Positions 1-7,715 of a stretch of 64,000 nt of DNA are shown piece after piece. The notes under the pieces are model-generated. The model saw nothing but the letters and a program-made list of their open reading frames with translations. It was not told the DNA's origin and made no database searches. The DNA is from Atopobiaceae bacterium (GTDB taxonomy: Bacteria > Actinomycetota > Coriobacteriia > Coriobacteriales > Atopobiaceae), in contig JAKVON010000002.1 in assembly GCA_022482785.1 (NCBI GenBank), positions 213,359-277,358 of the forward strand, written 5' to 3'. Made by a program: the position numbers and the translations under genes. Numbering within the stretch: the first letter of the stretch is position 1; the number at the start of each line of letters is the position of its first letter.

Positions 1-1
1 C

Positions 2-103
2 GAGAAGGCGGGCTGGCGCCTCCCTGCTCCCGTGGCCGACTTCAAGGCGAAGGAGGCCAGTCTCAGATCGGCGCTTCTTCCTCACGGCAGGGCCCGGTGG
101 TAG
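2..103 (+). CDS. C-terminal end of an unidentified upstream gene (partial)
   Basis: Frame 2 is open from the window edge to a TAG at 101-103 and gives a 33-residue tail ending HGRARW. Almost every codon ends in G or C, as in the neighbouring real genes, whereas the other two plus frames do not show this pattern. The reading as the end of a plus-strand gene is therefore based on codon use only. No motif allows a functional call. Confidence 0.4.
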   Translation, partial: EKAGWRLPAPVADFKAKEASLRSALLPHGRARW

Positions 104-120
104 GGGCCCTCCCGCTGACG

Positions 121-218
121 CCACAGGAAAAAGCAGGCGGTGGCACGGATTCCGGCCGAATCGGGCCGAATCGGCCCCCGGAGACGAAAACCGTGCCACA
201 GCCTGCATTTTCCTGTGG
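121..218. repeat. Long imperfect palindrome upstream of tyrS
   Basis: Two 26-bp arms (121-146 and 193-218) are inverted copies with two mismatches. They enclose a 46-bp centre with a short tandem CCGAATCGG motif and further self-complementarity. The element sits between the end of the upstream gene and tyrS. It has no T tract, so it is more like a palindromic intergenic repeat or an RNA hairpin than a classical terminator. Confidence 0.6.
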
Positions 219-319
219 GCTCCGTCGCCTGCGACCCGTGCCCGCCCCCGTCCGCGCCCGACCTGCGCTATGCTTGGGCTGGCCACGTGCCACCGCCACC
301 ATCTCGAAAGGAACCAACC

Positions 320-1531
320 GTGCTGCCAGTCGACGAGCAGATGCGCACCATCGCCTCGGGTGCCATGAACATCATCCCCCAAGCCGAGCTCAGGAAGAAG
401 CTCGAGCGGGGTAAGCCCCTGAACATCAAGCTGGGGGTCGACCCCACGAGCCCCGACCTGCACCTGGGCCATGCGGTCCCCCTGCGCAAGATGCGCCAGT
501 TCCAGGACCTCGGCCACAAGGTCACGCTCATCATCGGCAACGGGACCGCCCTCATCGGCGACCCCTCGGGGAAGAACTCGACCCGCCCCCAGCTCACGAG
601 CGAGGAGATCGAGGCGAACGCCGCGACCTACGTGGCGCAGGCGGTCAAGATCCTCGACCCCGACAGGACCGAGATCGTCCACAACGGCGACTGGATCCTC
701 TCGCTCGACCTCAAGCACCTGCTCGAGCTCGCGTCCAAGTTCACCGTGGCCCGCATCCTCGAGCGCGACGACTTCACCAAGCGCTACAAGAGCCAGACGC
801 CGATCGCGCTCCACGAGTTCCTCTATCCCGTCATGCAGGCCTACGACTCCGTGATGATCGGGGCCGACGTCGAGATGGGCGGCAACGACCAGCTCTTCAA
901 CCTGCTGGCCGGTCGCGAGCTCATGGAGAAGATGGGCATGGAGCCGCAGGTCGCGCTCACGATGCCGCTTCTCGAGGGCACCGACGGCACGCGCAAGATG
1001 TCGAAGAGCTACGGCAACTACGTGGGCCTCACCGACGAGCCGGCCGACATGTACGGCAAGCTCATGTCGATTCCCGACTCCATGATCGCCACCTACTACC
1101 GCCTCGCCTCGACCCTCCCCGTTGAGGAGGTCGACGCGATCGACAAGGCGATGGCCGAGGGCACGGCCGACCCCTACAGGCTCAAGCGCGACCTCGCCGC
1201 GAACATCGTCACGCTCTACCACTCGGCAGACGACGCCGCGGGTGCCGCGGCGGCCTTCGACTCCCTCTTCAAGAAGCACGACGTGCCCGACGACGTGGCC
1301 ACCTTCGCCGCAGACCTCACCCCGCGTGACGACGGCACGGTCTACCTGGCAGGCGTCATCGCTGCCGCGGGGCTGGCGAAGTCGGCGGGGGAGGCGCGCC
1401 GCCTCATCGACGGCGGCGGCGTCAAGGTGAACGGCGAGGCCGTCGCCCCCAGGTCGTACAACCTCGACCCCGCGTCCCTCGCGGGAGCCACCCTCCAGGT
1501 GGGCAAGCGCCGCTTCGTGAAGCTCGTCTAG
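320..1531 (+). CDS. tyrS: Tyrosyl-tRNA synthetase
   Basis: Class I aminoacyl-tRNA synthetase that charges tRNA-Tyr with tyrosine in the cytoplasm. The 403-residue product has the HIGH signature as HLGH (about residues 48-51) and an exact KMSKS (226-230). The IGDPSGKNSTRP segment and Rossmann-type catalytic core are typical of the TyrZ-like subfamily. A C-terminal S4 RNA-binding domain (about 338-400) contains the SAGEARRLIDGGGVKVNG motif. The GTG at 320 is preferred because GAAAGGA lies seven bases upstream. The frame stays open back to 140, but that part is rich in Pro/Arg and overlaps the palindrome, so it is probably not translated. Length agrees with the family (400-420 aa). No T-box leader was recognised upstream. 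Confidence 0.95.
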   Translation: MLPVDEQMRTIASGAMNIIPQAELRKKLERGKPLNIKLGVDPTSPDLHLGHAVPLRKMRQFQDLGHKVTLIIGNGTALIGDPSGKNSTRPQLTSEEIEANAATYVAQAVKILDPDRTEIVHNGDWILSLDLKHLLELASKFTVARILERDDFTKRYKSQTPIALHEFLYPVMQAYDSVMIGADVEMGGNDQLFNLLAGRELMEKMGMEPQVALTMPLLEGTDGTRKMSKSYGNYVGLTDEPADMYGKLMSIPDSMIATYYRLASTLPVEEVDAIDKAMAEGTADPYRLKRDLAANIVTLYHSADDAAGAAAAFDSLFKKHDVPDDVATFAADLTPRDDGTVYLAGVIAAAGLAKSAGEARRLIDGGGVKVNGEAVAPRSYNLDPASLAGATLQVGKRRFVKLV

Positions 1532-1532
1532 C

Positions 1533-3959
1533 ATGGCCCGTCCGCAAGAGCCCTCCCGGATGCCCGAGCTGCTCGCGCCGGCGGGTGGCCCCGAGCCGTT
1601 CCGCGCCGCCATCGCGGCCGGCGCCGATGCCGTCTACTGCGGCTTCGGGAGCGACTTCAACGCCCGCCGCGGCGCCGCGAACTTCTCTGCCGACGAGTTC
1701 TCCGAGGCCTGCCGGCAGGCGCACCTCGCGGGCGCGCGGGTCTACGTGACGGTGAACGTCGCCGTGCGCGACGACGAGCTCCCCTCCGCGCTCGCCCATG
1801 TCCGCCATGCCGCCGAGCTGGGGGCCGATGCCTTCATCATCCAGGACTGGGGGCTCCTTGCCCAGGTCCGCCGGTCCTGGCCCGAGCTCGAGTGCCACGT
1901 CTCCACGCAGGCCAACGTGCATGACGCGCGCGGCGTGGCGTGGTGCCGCGACGCCTTCGGCGCGGCTCGGGTGACGCTGTCGCGCGAGCTCTCGCTGCCG
2001 GAGATCGCCCGCATCGCGGAGGAGGGCGTCGACCTCGAGGTGTTCGCCCATGGCGCGCTCTGCTTCTGCTACTCGGGGGTCTGCCTGCTCTCGAGCATGG
2101 AGGGGGGCCGCTCGGCCAACCGCGGCCTCTGCGCCCAGCCGTGCCGGCTTCCCTACGACCTCGTCGACGAGGCCGGAGGGGTCATCTCCGCGAGGGGCCG
2201 CACGCGCCCCCTCTGCCCCAAGGACAACAACGTCATTCGCGACCTCGCGCCCCTCGTCGCCTCGGGGGTGGCCTCGCTCAAGGTCGAGGGCCGCATGAAG
2301 GCTCCCGACTACGTTTTCACCGTGGTCGGGGCCTACCGCGAGGCCATCGACGGGCTTGCCGCCGGCGGGCGCCCGGGCGACGACGAGGCCGCGCGCGACC
2401 GGCGGCTCAAGCGGGCCTTCAACCGAGACTTCACCGATGCCTACCTGCATGGCCGCTCGGGCGACGAGATGATGAGCTACGAGCGGAGCAACAACCGCGG
2501 CGAGCTCGCGGGCGTGGTCGTGGGCTGCCCCGGCCGCACGGCGCGCGTCCGCCTCGACGCGCCCGTGGGTGCGGGCGACCTGCTCGAGCTGAGGCCCGAC
2601 GACGACCCCAACGCGTTCCTGACGACTCACGCGGAGGCCGACGCCCCGGCGGGCGAGATCATATCGTGCCCGGTCAAGCGTCCGATGCCCGTCGGCTGCC
2701 CCGTGCGCGTCATACGGAGCGCCCGGCTCATGGCCGCGGCCTCCGCCGCGGTCCTGCGCGAGGTCCCGCGCAGGAGGCCCGTCCGCGTCCGCGTGGAGGC
2801 CAGGCTGGGCAGCCCCCTCGCGATCTCGATGGAGACCTGCGACGGGCGCGCGCGGGCCGAGGCCGTCGGTGCCGTCGTGGAGGCGGCGCGCACCAAGGCG
2901 GTGAGCGCCGAGGAGCTCGCGGAGCACGTGGGCCGCATGGGCTCGACGCCCTTCGAGGTCGAGGGGGGCACGGCTGCGATCGAGGTCTGCCTCGACGAGG
3001 GATGCGGCATGGGCTTCTCGAGCGTCCACAGGCTTCGGGCCGCATGCTGCGACGCCCTCGGGCGGGCGATCCTCGAGCCGTACGAGAGCCGCGCCGCCTC
3101 GCTCGCGCCCGTGCCTGCGTCCGTGGCGACGGGGCGGGCGGGCGAGCCGTCCGCCCCCATGGGGGAGCCCGAGGTCTGCGCCCTGGTCCGCTCGGCCGAG
3201 ACGGCCGTCGCGGCGCTCGAGGCGGGCGCGACGCGGCTCTACGCGACCTCGGACGACCTCGCGGTGGGGGAGTGGCCTCATGACGTGGTCCCCGTGCTCG
3301 ACGAGGTCTGCCGGGAGGGGGACCATGGCAGGCTCGACGCGTGGGTGCGCCAGGGCAGGCCCGTCGCCTGCGGCAACGTCTCCGAGCTCGCCCTGGCGGC
3401 CGAGAGGGGCGCCCTGGCCGAGCTGCGCGGGTGCGTTCCCGTGCACAACAGGGCGTGCCTCGACGCCCTGGCCGAGCGTGGCGCCAGGGCTGCCTGGCTC
3501 TCGCCCGAGCTCACCCTGGACGAGGTCGCCCTGCTCGCACGCGATGCCCCCATCCTCCTCGGGATCGTCGTCTCGGGCCGTCCCCGCGTGATGACGAGCG
3601 AGCACTGCGTGCTCCAGGCCGCCGGGTCCTGCGTCCATGACTGCGCCCGGTGCGAGCTGCGTGGGAGGCGCCTCTCCCTGAGGGACCGCGACGGCTCGCT
3701 CCTGCCCGTGCGCACCGACGCCCACGGGCGGTCCCGCATCTACGACGCGCATCCGCTCGACGCGACGCCAGAGGTGGGGAGGCTGCTCGCATGCGGCGTC
3801 ACGCGCCTCATGGTCGATGCGACCCTTCTCGACGAGGGAGAGGCCCGCTTCGCCGTCGGCCGCCTCGTGCGCGCGGTGGCGGTGGCGCGGAAGGGCGGCC
3901 GGCCTGCCAAGAGGCTTTCCGGCGCGACGTCCGGGCACCTCTTCTGGGCGATAGGCTGA
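1533..3959 (+). CDS. U32-family peptidase / RNA-hydroxylation-type protein (long form)
   Basis: An 808-residue member of the U32 family. It opens with the characteristic PELLAPAGG motif, followed by the TIM-barrel-like region with VYVTVN and STQANV. The diagnostic cysteine segment CFCYSGVCLLSS...GRSANRGLCAQPC lies around residues 175-205. Family members include RlhA/TrhP-type proteins that take part in tRNA or rRNA hydroxylation and are thought to bind an Fe-S cluster; older annotations say collagenase. The C-terminal half (about 380 onward) is the extension found in long U32 proteins and carries a second Cys cluster (SCVHDCARC). It starts one base after the tyrS stop. An in-frame ATG at 1560 (MPELL) is an alternative start; neither has a good Shine-Dalgarno. 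Substrate is not known. Confidence 0.85.
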   Translation: MARPQEPSRMPELLAPAGGPEPFRAAIAAGADAVYCGFGSDFNARRGAANFSADEFSEACRQAHLAGARVYVTVNVAVRDDELPSALAHVRHAAELGADAFIIQDWGLLAQVRRSWPELECHVSTQANVHDARGVAWCRDAFGAARVTLSRELSLPEIARIAEEGVDLEVFAHGALCFCYSGVCLLSSMEGGRSANRGLCAQPCRLPYDLVDEAGGVISARGRTRPLCPKDNNVIRDLAPLVASGVASLKVEGRMKAPDYVFTVVGAYREAIDGLAAGGRPGDDEAARDRRLKRAFNRDFTDAYLHGRSGDEMMSYERSNNRGELAGVVVGCPGRTARVRLDAPVGAGDLLELRPDDDPNAFLTTHAEADAPAGEIISCPVKRPMPVGCPVRVIRSARLMAAASAAVLREVPRRRPVRVRVEARLGSPLAISMETCDGRARAEAVGAVVEAARTKAVSAEELAEHVGRMGSTPFEVEGGTAAIEVCLDEGCGMGFSSVHRLRAACCDALGRAILEPYESRAASLAPVPASVATGRAGEPSAPMGEPEVCALVRSAETAVAALEAGATRLYATSDDLAVGEWPHDVVPVLDEVCREGDHGRLDAWVRQGRPVACGNVSELALAAERGALAELRGCVPVHNRACLDALAERGARAAWLSPELTLDEVALLARDAPILLGIVVSGRPRVMTSEHCVLQAAGSCVHDCARCELRGRRLSLRDRDGSLLPVRTDAHGRSRIYDAHPLDATPEVGRLLACGVTRLMVDATLLDEGEARFAVGRLVRAVAVARKGGRPAKRLSGATSGHLFWAIG

Positions 3960-4069
3960 CCAGGCGAGGCCCTCGAATCCGTCGGTGGGGCGTCGGGTTC
4001 GTGTCGGCGAGTGGGCGAGAGATTTCCGTTCTCGTCCCATGGCGCCCGGCTTCCGGGTAGCCTGCCCGC

Positions 4070-5047
4070 ATGCCAGTCTTTCTTGCCGACATATCCTCCC
4101 TCGCCCGGCTGCAGGCGCGGCGTCCCCGCCTTGCGACGCTCGGCGAGGCGCTCGTCTCCCCGCTGCCGACCTGCGCGCATGACGACGCGGAGGCTCGCGC
4201 GCTCTTCTCCTCGCAGAGGCCCGATGTCGTCCGGGCCGTGTCGCTGGGCGGAGGCCGTCCCGTCGACCTGCTGGTCCCTTGCCCAGGACTGAGGGGAAGG
4301 TCGGGAAGGGTGTCGTATCGGGTATGGCAGGGCATGGTGCCACCCGGCTCCTTCAGGAGCCTCGGCCCCGGGGTGTTCGCCTGCTCGCCCGAGTTCTGCT
4401 TCCTGCTCGCGATGCCTCGTCTTTCCTGGCCGGATCGCCTCCGGCTCGGTTACTCCCTGTGCGGCTACTATCCTCCGGCCGACGCGGAGGTCGGCGGTAC
4501 CCACCCGTTCCGTGCGCCGCTCACGTCCGTTTCGCTGCTCGGACGATACCTCGCGTGCGCACGAGGGGCCTATGGTGCCAACCTGGCTCGTAGGGTCGTG
4601 CGCTACCTTCTTGACGGGTCGGCATCGCCTCGCGAGACGGATCTGGCAATCGTCCTGAGCCTGCCTGCGAGGTTCGGCGGCTATGGACTTAAGGGGATGC
4701 GGCTCAACGTTCCCGTCGAAGCGGACGCGAGGAGTCGTGCCATCAGCCCGCAGAGGCGGTTCATCCTCGACGAGTACTTCCCTGAGAGCAAGACGGCCGT
4801 CGAATACGACGGCAGGCAGCACGGCGAGGCCTGCCATCTCGCTCGGGATGCCAGGCGGCGTGACGCCCTTCTCTGCAGGGGGATCAGCTTGGTTTCCGTC
4901 ACCGACGAGCAGCTCACGAGCCAGTGGGCTATGGAAGGTGTCGCGGCGCTTATCGCCGAGCGGTGCGGACAGTCGTCGCGGACGAGGGCAAGGGATCCGA
5001 AGGCCGCGCGCATCCGCCTCTCCCTCGACTTGTTCGGCAGGGCATGA
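4070..5047 (+). CDS. Hypothetical protein with Vsr/DUF559-like endonuclease fold
   Basis: A 325-residue protein without signal peptide or membrane segments. Residues about 225-300 contain FILDEYFPESKTAVEYDGRQHG followed by D-x-x-R-R-D-x-L-x-x-x-G-I-x-L-V-S-V. This is the arrangement seen in the DUF559/Vsr branch of the PD-(D/E)xK nuclease superfamily (acidic strand, E-x-D-G, then D/R helix). The N-terminal 200 residues (VSYRVWQG, SPEFCFLLAM) look like an accessory DNA-binding or partner domain and are not recognised. It is separated from the U32 gene by 110 bases and followed by two strong palindromes. Nuclease activity is inferred; similar lone proteins are common in coriobacteria and their role is unknown. 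Confidence 0.6.
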   Translation: MPVFLADISSLARLQARRPRLATLGEALVSPLPTCAHDDAEARALFSSQRPDVVRAVSLGGGRPVDLLVPCPGLRGRSGRVSYRVWQGMVPPGSFRSLGPGVFACSPEFCFLLAMPRLSWPDRLRLGYSLCGYYPPADAEVGGTHPFRAPLTSVSLLGRYLACARGAYGANLARRVVRYLLDGSASPRETDLAIVLSLPARFGGYGLKGMRLNVPVEADARSRAISPQRRFILDEYFPESKTAVEYDGRQHGEACHLARDARRRDALLCRGISLVSVTDEQLTSQWAMEGVAALIAERCGQSSRTRARDPKAARIRLSLDLFGRA

Positions 5048-5079
5048 GGGAAGACCCACGTTGGTCCTGCGGGTGTGTT

Positions 5080-5131
5080 GTCGCACAAGCTCGACTTGGG
5101 TTATCGGCGGCACAAATCGAGCTTGTGCGAC
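5080..5131. repeat. Palindrome 1 (GTCGCACAAG family)
   Basis: A 19-bp arm at 5080-5098 is repeated in inverted orientation at 5113-5131 with one mismatch that still pairs as G:U in RNA. The 14-bp loop is TTGGG-like. It starts about 30 bp after the endonuclease-like gene and shares the outer GTCGCACAA with palindrome 2. Confidence 0.75.
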
Positions 5132-5233
5132 GGCAATCTCCGGTTCGAGTGCTTCCAAACCGCATGAGGGGAAAAGTGACCAGGGATTATGTTTGCCATG
5201 TCCCTATTCCCTGATGCTGGACGTGACTTTGCT

Positions 5234-5285
5234 GTCGCACAACCTGCACTTGCGTCGCTGATGGCGCAAGTGCAGGTTGTGCGAC
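5234..5285. repeat. Palindrome 2 (perfect 21-bp stem)
   Basis: Arms 5234-5254 and 5265-5285 are perfectly complementary over 21 bp with a 10-base loop. Outer bases GTCGCACAA...TTGTGCGAC match palindrome 1, while the inner arm has compensatory differences (CCTGCACTTG versus GCTCGACTTG). No T tract follows, so it is more likely an intergenic repeat than a simple terminator. The rest of 5048-5494 has no convincing gene. Confidence 0.8.
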
Positions 5286-5432
5286 CTCGGCCGTGCGTGA
5301 AAGCCGCGCCACCGCGGCTGCAAAGGCGACCCGTGCACAGCCGTAGTCACCATGCCCCCGCCCCGACGGCTGGGGTAAAATGCCCCTTGTTGTGTGGGAT
5401 TTACGCATCCCGCCGCGATGACACCTCCCGCA

Positions 5433-5441
5433 TGCCATAAT
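5433..5441 (+). promoter_or_regulatory. Candidate extended -10 promoter for nfu-dcd-lgt
   Basis: TGCCATAAT fits an extended -10 (TGn plus CATAAT) 54 bases before the nfu start codon. No clear -35 is visible, as is common for extended -10 promoters. Nothing else in the 450-base gap looks better except a GGGGTAAAATGCCCC palindrome at 5372-5386. Confidence 0.35.
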
Positions 5442-5494
5442 GGCGAGGGAAAAAACGGGCGCGGCCACGTCGCGCGACAGGAAAGGGAACGACC

Positions 5495-5761
5495 ATGGCA
5501 GAAGAGAAGAACGCGGGCGTCACGTCCGAGACAATCAACGAGGACCTGCTCAACCAGGTGCTCGATGCGATCCGTCCGAGCCTCCAGGCCGACGGCGGCG
5601 ACTGCGAGCTCGTCGGGACCGACCCCGATGGCACCGTCACCCTCGAGCTCAACGGCGCCTGTGCCGGCTGCCCCATGAGCTCGGTGACCCTCTCCATGGG
5701 CGTCGAGCGCATCCTCAAGGAGCATGTCCCTGGCGTCAAGCGCGTCGTGGCCGTCAACTAG
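5495..5761 (+). CDS. nfu: NifU C-terminal-domain Fe-S scaffold protein
   Basis: An 88-residue stand-alone NifU C-terminal domain. The family assembles or carries [4Fe-4S] clusters on a CxxC motif shared by two monomers and delivers them to apo-enzymes. The motif is present as GACAGCP with Cys56 and Cys59, preceded by the typical IRPSLQADGGDCEL segment. Start ATG at 5495 follows GGAAAGGGA at a normal distance. It is 8 bases upstream of dcd and likely co-transcribed with it and lgt; no functional link among the three is evident. Confidence 0.9.
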   Translation: MAEEKNAGVTSETINEDLLNQVLDAIRPSLQADGGDCELVGTDPDGTVTLELNGACAGCPMSSVTLSMGVERILKEHVPGVKRVVAVN

Positions 5762-5769
5762 GCCGCGCG

Positions 5770-6327
5770 ATGGTCCTCTCGGATCGCGACATCAAGGCCG
5801 AGCTCGCCTTGGGCCGCATCGTCATCGACCCGCTGGTCGAGGCCAACGTCCAGCCGGCCTCGGTCGACGTGCGCCTGGGGAGCAACTTCCGCGTGTTCCG
5901 CAACTCCACGCACACCTGCATCGACCCGCTCTCCGAGCAGCCCGACCTCACCGAGTCGATCGACGTGCCCGCGGGGGAGACCTTCGTCCTCCATCCGGGC
6001 CAGTTCGCGCTCGGTACCACCTACGAGCGCATCTCCGTCCCCGACGACGTCCTCGGCAAGCTCGAGGGGAAGTCGTCGCTCGGGCGCCTCGGCCTCATGA
6101 TCCACTCCACGGCCGGCTACGTCGACCCCGGCTGGGAGGGCGAGCTCACCCTCGAGCTCTCCAACGTCGCGACCCTGCCGATCGTGCTCCATCCCGGCAT
6201 GCGCATCGGCCAGCTCTCCTTCGAGCGCATGAGCTCCCCGGTCGAGCGTCCCTACGGCTGCCGCGAGCTGGGCAGCCACTACCAGGGGCAGGCGGGTGCC
6301 ACGCCCTCCGCCCCCATGTCACGTTAG
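5770..6327 (+). CDS. dcd: dCTP deaminase (probably bifunctional dCTP deaminase/dUTPase)
   Basis: A 185-residue trimeric-fold enzyme that converts dCTP to dUTP; actinobacterial relatives go on to dUMP in the same active site. The catalytic region GKSSLGRLGLMIHSTAGYVD followed by PGWEGELTLELSN contains the conserved Ser/Arg and the general-base Glu. The C-terminal YQGQAGATPS segment closes over the nucleotide in this family. The sequence resembles the mycobacterial bifunctional type (HSTAG, ITLELSNVA, GQRGPTPS in that family), so bifunctionality is inferred. ATG at 5770 follows the nfu stop by 8 bases. It is a pyrimidine-nucleotide salvage and dTTP supply enzyme of the cytoplasm. Confidence 0.93.
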   Translation: MVLSDRDIKAELALGRIVIDPLVEANVQPASVDVRLGSNFRVFRNSTHTCIDPLSEQPDLTESIDVPAGETFVLHPGQFALGTTYERISVPDDVLGKLEGKSSLGRLGLMIHSTAGYVDPGWEGELTLELSNVATLPIVLHPGMRIGQLSFERMSSPVERPYGCRELGSHYQGQAGATPSAPMSR

Positions 6328-6338
6328 GCGGACCCGGC

Positions 6339-7160
6339 ATGTGGCTCAATGACATCTACCAGCACCTGAACCCCATCGCCTTCAGCGCCGGTCCTATCAC
6401 GATCCGCTGGTACGGCCTGGCCTACCTGGCAGGCTTCGTGCTCGGGGCCCTCGTGATCTGGAAGGTGCAGCGCCGCTGGGGCCTCGGTCTCGACCGCGAG
6501 GATCTCCTCTCGGTCATGATCGGCATCGCCTTCGGCGTCATCATCGGCGCGCGCCTTGGCTACGTGCTGTTCTACGGCGCGGGCTACTACCTCGAGCATC
6601 CGCTCTCGGTCTTCGTGCTGTCCGAGGGCGGCATGAGCTTCCACGGCGGGCTCGCGGGGGCCATCGTGGGAGGCTCGATCGCCTGCCGTCGCCTGGGCAT
6701 CTCCATCCCGACGATGTGCGACCTCGGCGTCATCGCTGCGCCGGTGGGCCTGTTCTTCGGGCGTTGCGCCAACTTCGTCAACGGCGAGCTCTGGGGCAAG
6801 CCCACCGACCTTCCCTGGGGCGTCATGTTCGAGACGGGCGGCGGGGTCTATCGCCATCCCTCCCAGCTCTACGAGGCGATTCTCGAGGGGCTGGTCATGT
6901 TCTGCGTGCTCTTCGCCCTCTCCAGGAGGCGCCCCCCGCGTCCGCAGGGCACCTTCCTCGGCATGTTCCTCGTGCTCTACGGCTTCTTCCGGTTCCTGAT
7001 CGAGTTCGTGCGCATGCCTGACGAGCAGCTCGGCTACCTCATCGCCGGCACCATCACCATGGGCCAGATACTCTCCCTGCCGCTCGTCGTCCTGGGCGTC
7101 GCGATTCTGGTCGTCTCCCGGAGGAGAGATCGCCCGCAAGCTGGCTACCTGGAGGGGTGA
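6339..7160 (+). CDS. lgt: Prolipoprotein diacylglyceryl transferase
   Basis: A 273-residue integral membrane enzyme that moves diacylglycerol from phosphatidylglycerol to the lipobox cysteine of prelipoproteins, the first step of lipoprotein maturation. It shows about seven hydrophobic segments, the RWYGLAYLAGF start, the MSFHGGLAG loop and the Lgt signature GRCANFVNGELWG (about 138-150) with its essential Arg and Asn. ATG at 6339 lies 11 bases after the dcd stop. Several lipoproteins elsewhere in the window (the GH3 protein at 20.9 kb and the thiamine-precursor binding protein at 29.1 kb) would be its substrates. Confidence 0.95.
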   Translation: MWLNDIYQHLNPIAFSAGPITIRWYGLAYLAGFVLGALVIWKVQRRWGLGLDREDLLSVMIGIAFGVIIGARLGYVLFYGAGYYLEHPLSVFVLSEGGMSFHGGLAGAIVGGSIACRRLGISIPTMCDLGVIAAPVGLFFGRCANFVNGELWGKPTDLPWGVMFETGGGVYRHPSQLYEAILEGLVMFCVLFALSRRRPPRPQGTFLGMFLVLYGFFRFLIEFVRMPDEQLGYLIAGTITMGQILSLPLVVLGVAILVVSRRRDRPQAGYLEG

Positions 7161-7180
7161 CATCGCTCCGTCCCGGTGGA

Positions 7181-7245
7181 TTCTCCGTCGTTTCATACGT
7201 TTTGGAGCTTTTAACGGATACGAAAACGTATAGAACGACGGAGAA
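7181..7245 (+). repeat. Dispersed palindromic element, copy 1
   Basis: 23-bp arms at 7181-7203 and 7223-7245 (two mismatches) around a TTTTAACGGA core. The reverse complement of 63713-63783 has the same arms and the same off-centre TTTTAACGGA core, so the two are copies of one element in opposite orientations. It lies 20 bp downstream of lgt. No coding capacity; it could be a MITE-like or REP-like unit. Confidence 0.75.
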
Positions 7246-7284
7246 ATCGACGGGGGAGCAGGGCGGCCGGCCCGTACGGGGCAT

Positions 7285-7296
7285 ACGTGCTACACT
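7285..7296 (+). promoter_or_regulatory. Candidate promoter of the cobalamin riboswitch transcript
   Basis: ACGTGCTACACT contains an extended -10 (TGC plus TACACT) about 40 bases upstream of the riboswitch fold. Exactly the same 12-mer lies upstream of the TPP riboswitch at 27766-27777, which strengthens both calls. No clear -35 hexamer. Confidence 0.5.
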
Positions 7297-7334
7297 TCCT
7301 CCCAATCGAATACCGTCACAACCTGAGGGCACGG

Positions 7335-7521
7335 TTTGAACAGCTGCAAGGCCTAGTAGATCAAAAGGGAACCCGGTTGGAATCCGGGACAGCCGCCACT
7401 ACTGTGTTTGGGGAAAGACGGGAGCGCGCTCCCATTGGGCGAGGCAGGTGCCAAGGCGCCGCTCGTCCGAGAAGGGGCTCCCGTCACGTGCATCGGTCTC
7501 ATAAGTCAGGAGACCTGCCTG
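7335..7521 (+). promoter_or_regulatory. Cobalamin (B12) riboswitch
   Basis: The conserved core is visible. AAAAGGGAACCCGGTTGGAA then TCCGGGACAGCCGCCACTACTGT (7361-7403) is the peripheral/core P3-P6 signature. The B12 box AGTCAGGAGACCTGCCTG lies at 7504-7521. Adenosylcobalamin-class riboswitches turn off downstream genes when cobalamin is abundant. The expression platform appears to be the terminator at 7644-7679. It controls the DUF4430/ECF operon that follows. Confidence 0.92.
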
Positions 7522-7643
7522 CCCTCGATAGGTACTTCCTTCTCGGGCGTGTGAGAGGTGCACCGGCGTCGTGATGCCGCGGCGGCCCCTCGCTTCCCCG
7601 AGAGGACCAGACGGTTCCTCCCGTCGTGGCATACCCTGCTGGA

Positions 7644-7679
7644 ACGCACCGTCCGCATGCGCGGAAGGTGCGTTTTCTC
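7644..7679 (+). terminator. Intrinsic terminator of the B12 riboswitch
   Basis: A 13-bp stem (7644-7656 with 7661-7673, one mismatch) with an ATGC loop, followed by TTTCTC after the stem's final T. Its position between the B12 box and the first gene makes it the likely ligand-controlled terminator. It also argues against translation starts upstream of 7680. Confidence 0.8.
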
Positions 7680-7715
7680 ATGGCATGGCGCCTGCCGTGC
7701 CGGAAGGGGAGGGAC

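Noticed and set aside
140..319. N-terminal extension of tyrosyl-tRNA synthetase
   Set aside because: The 60 extra codons overlap the palindrome, are Pro/Arg-rich, and the GTG at 320 has a proper ribosome binding site and gives family length.
1422..4343. A 973-codon open frame on the minus strand opposite the U32 gene
   Set aside because: It is an antisense shadow caused by high G+C; its product is low-complexity Arg/Ala/Pro/Gly and lacks any domain, while the plus strand has a clear conserved protein.
5131..5160. GGTTCGAGTGCTTCC, resembling a tRNA T-loop
   Set aside because: No acceptor, D or anticodon stem can be drawn around it.
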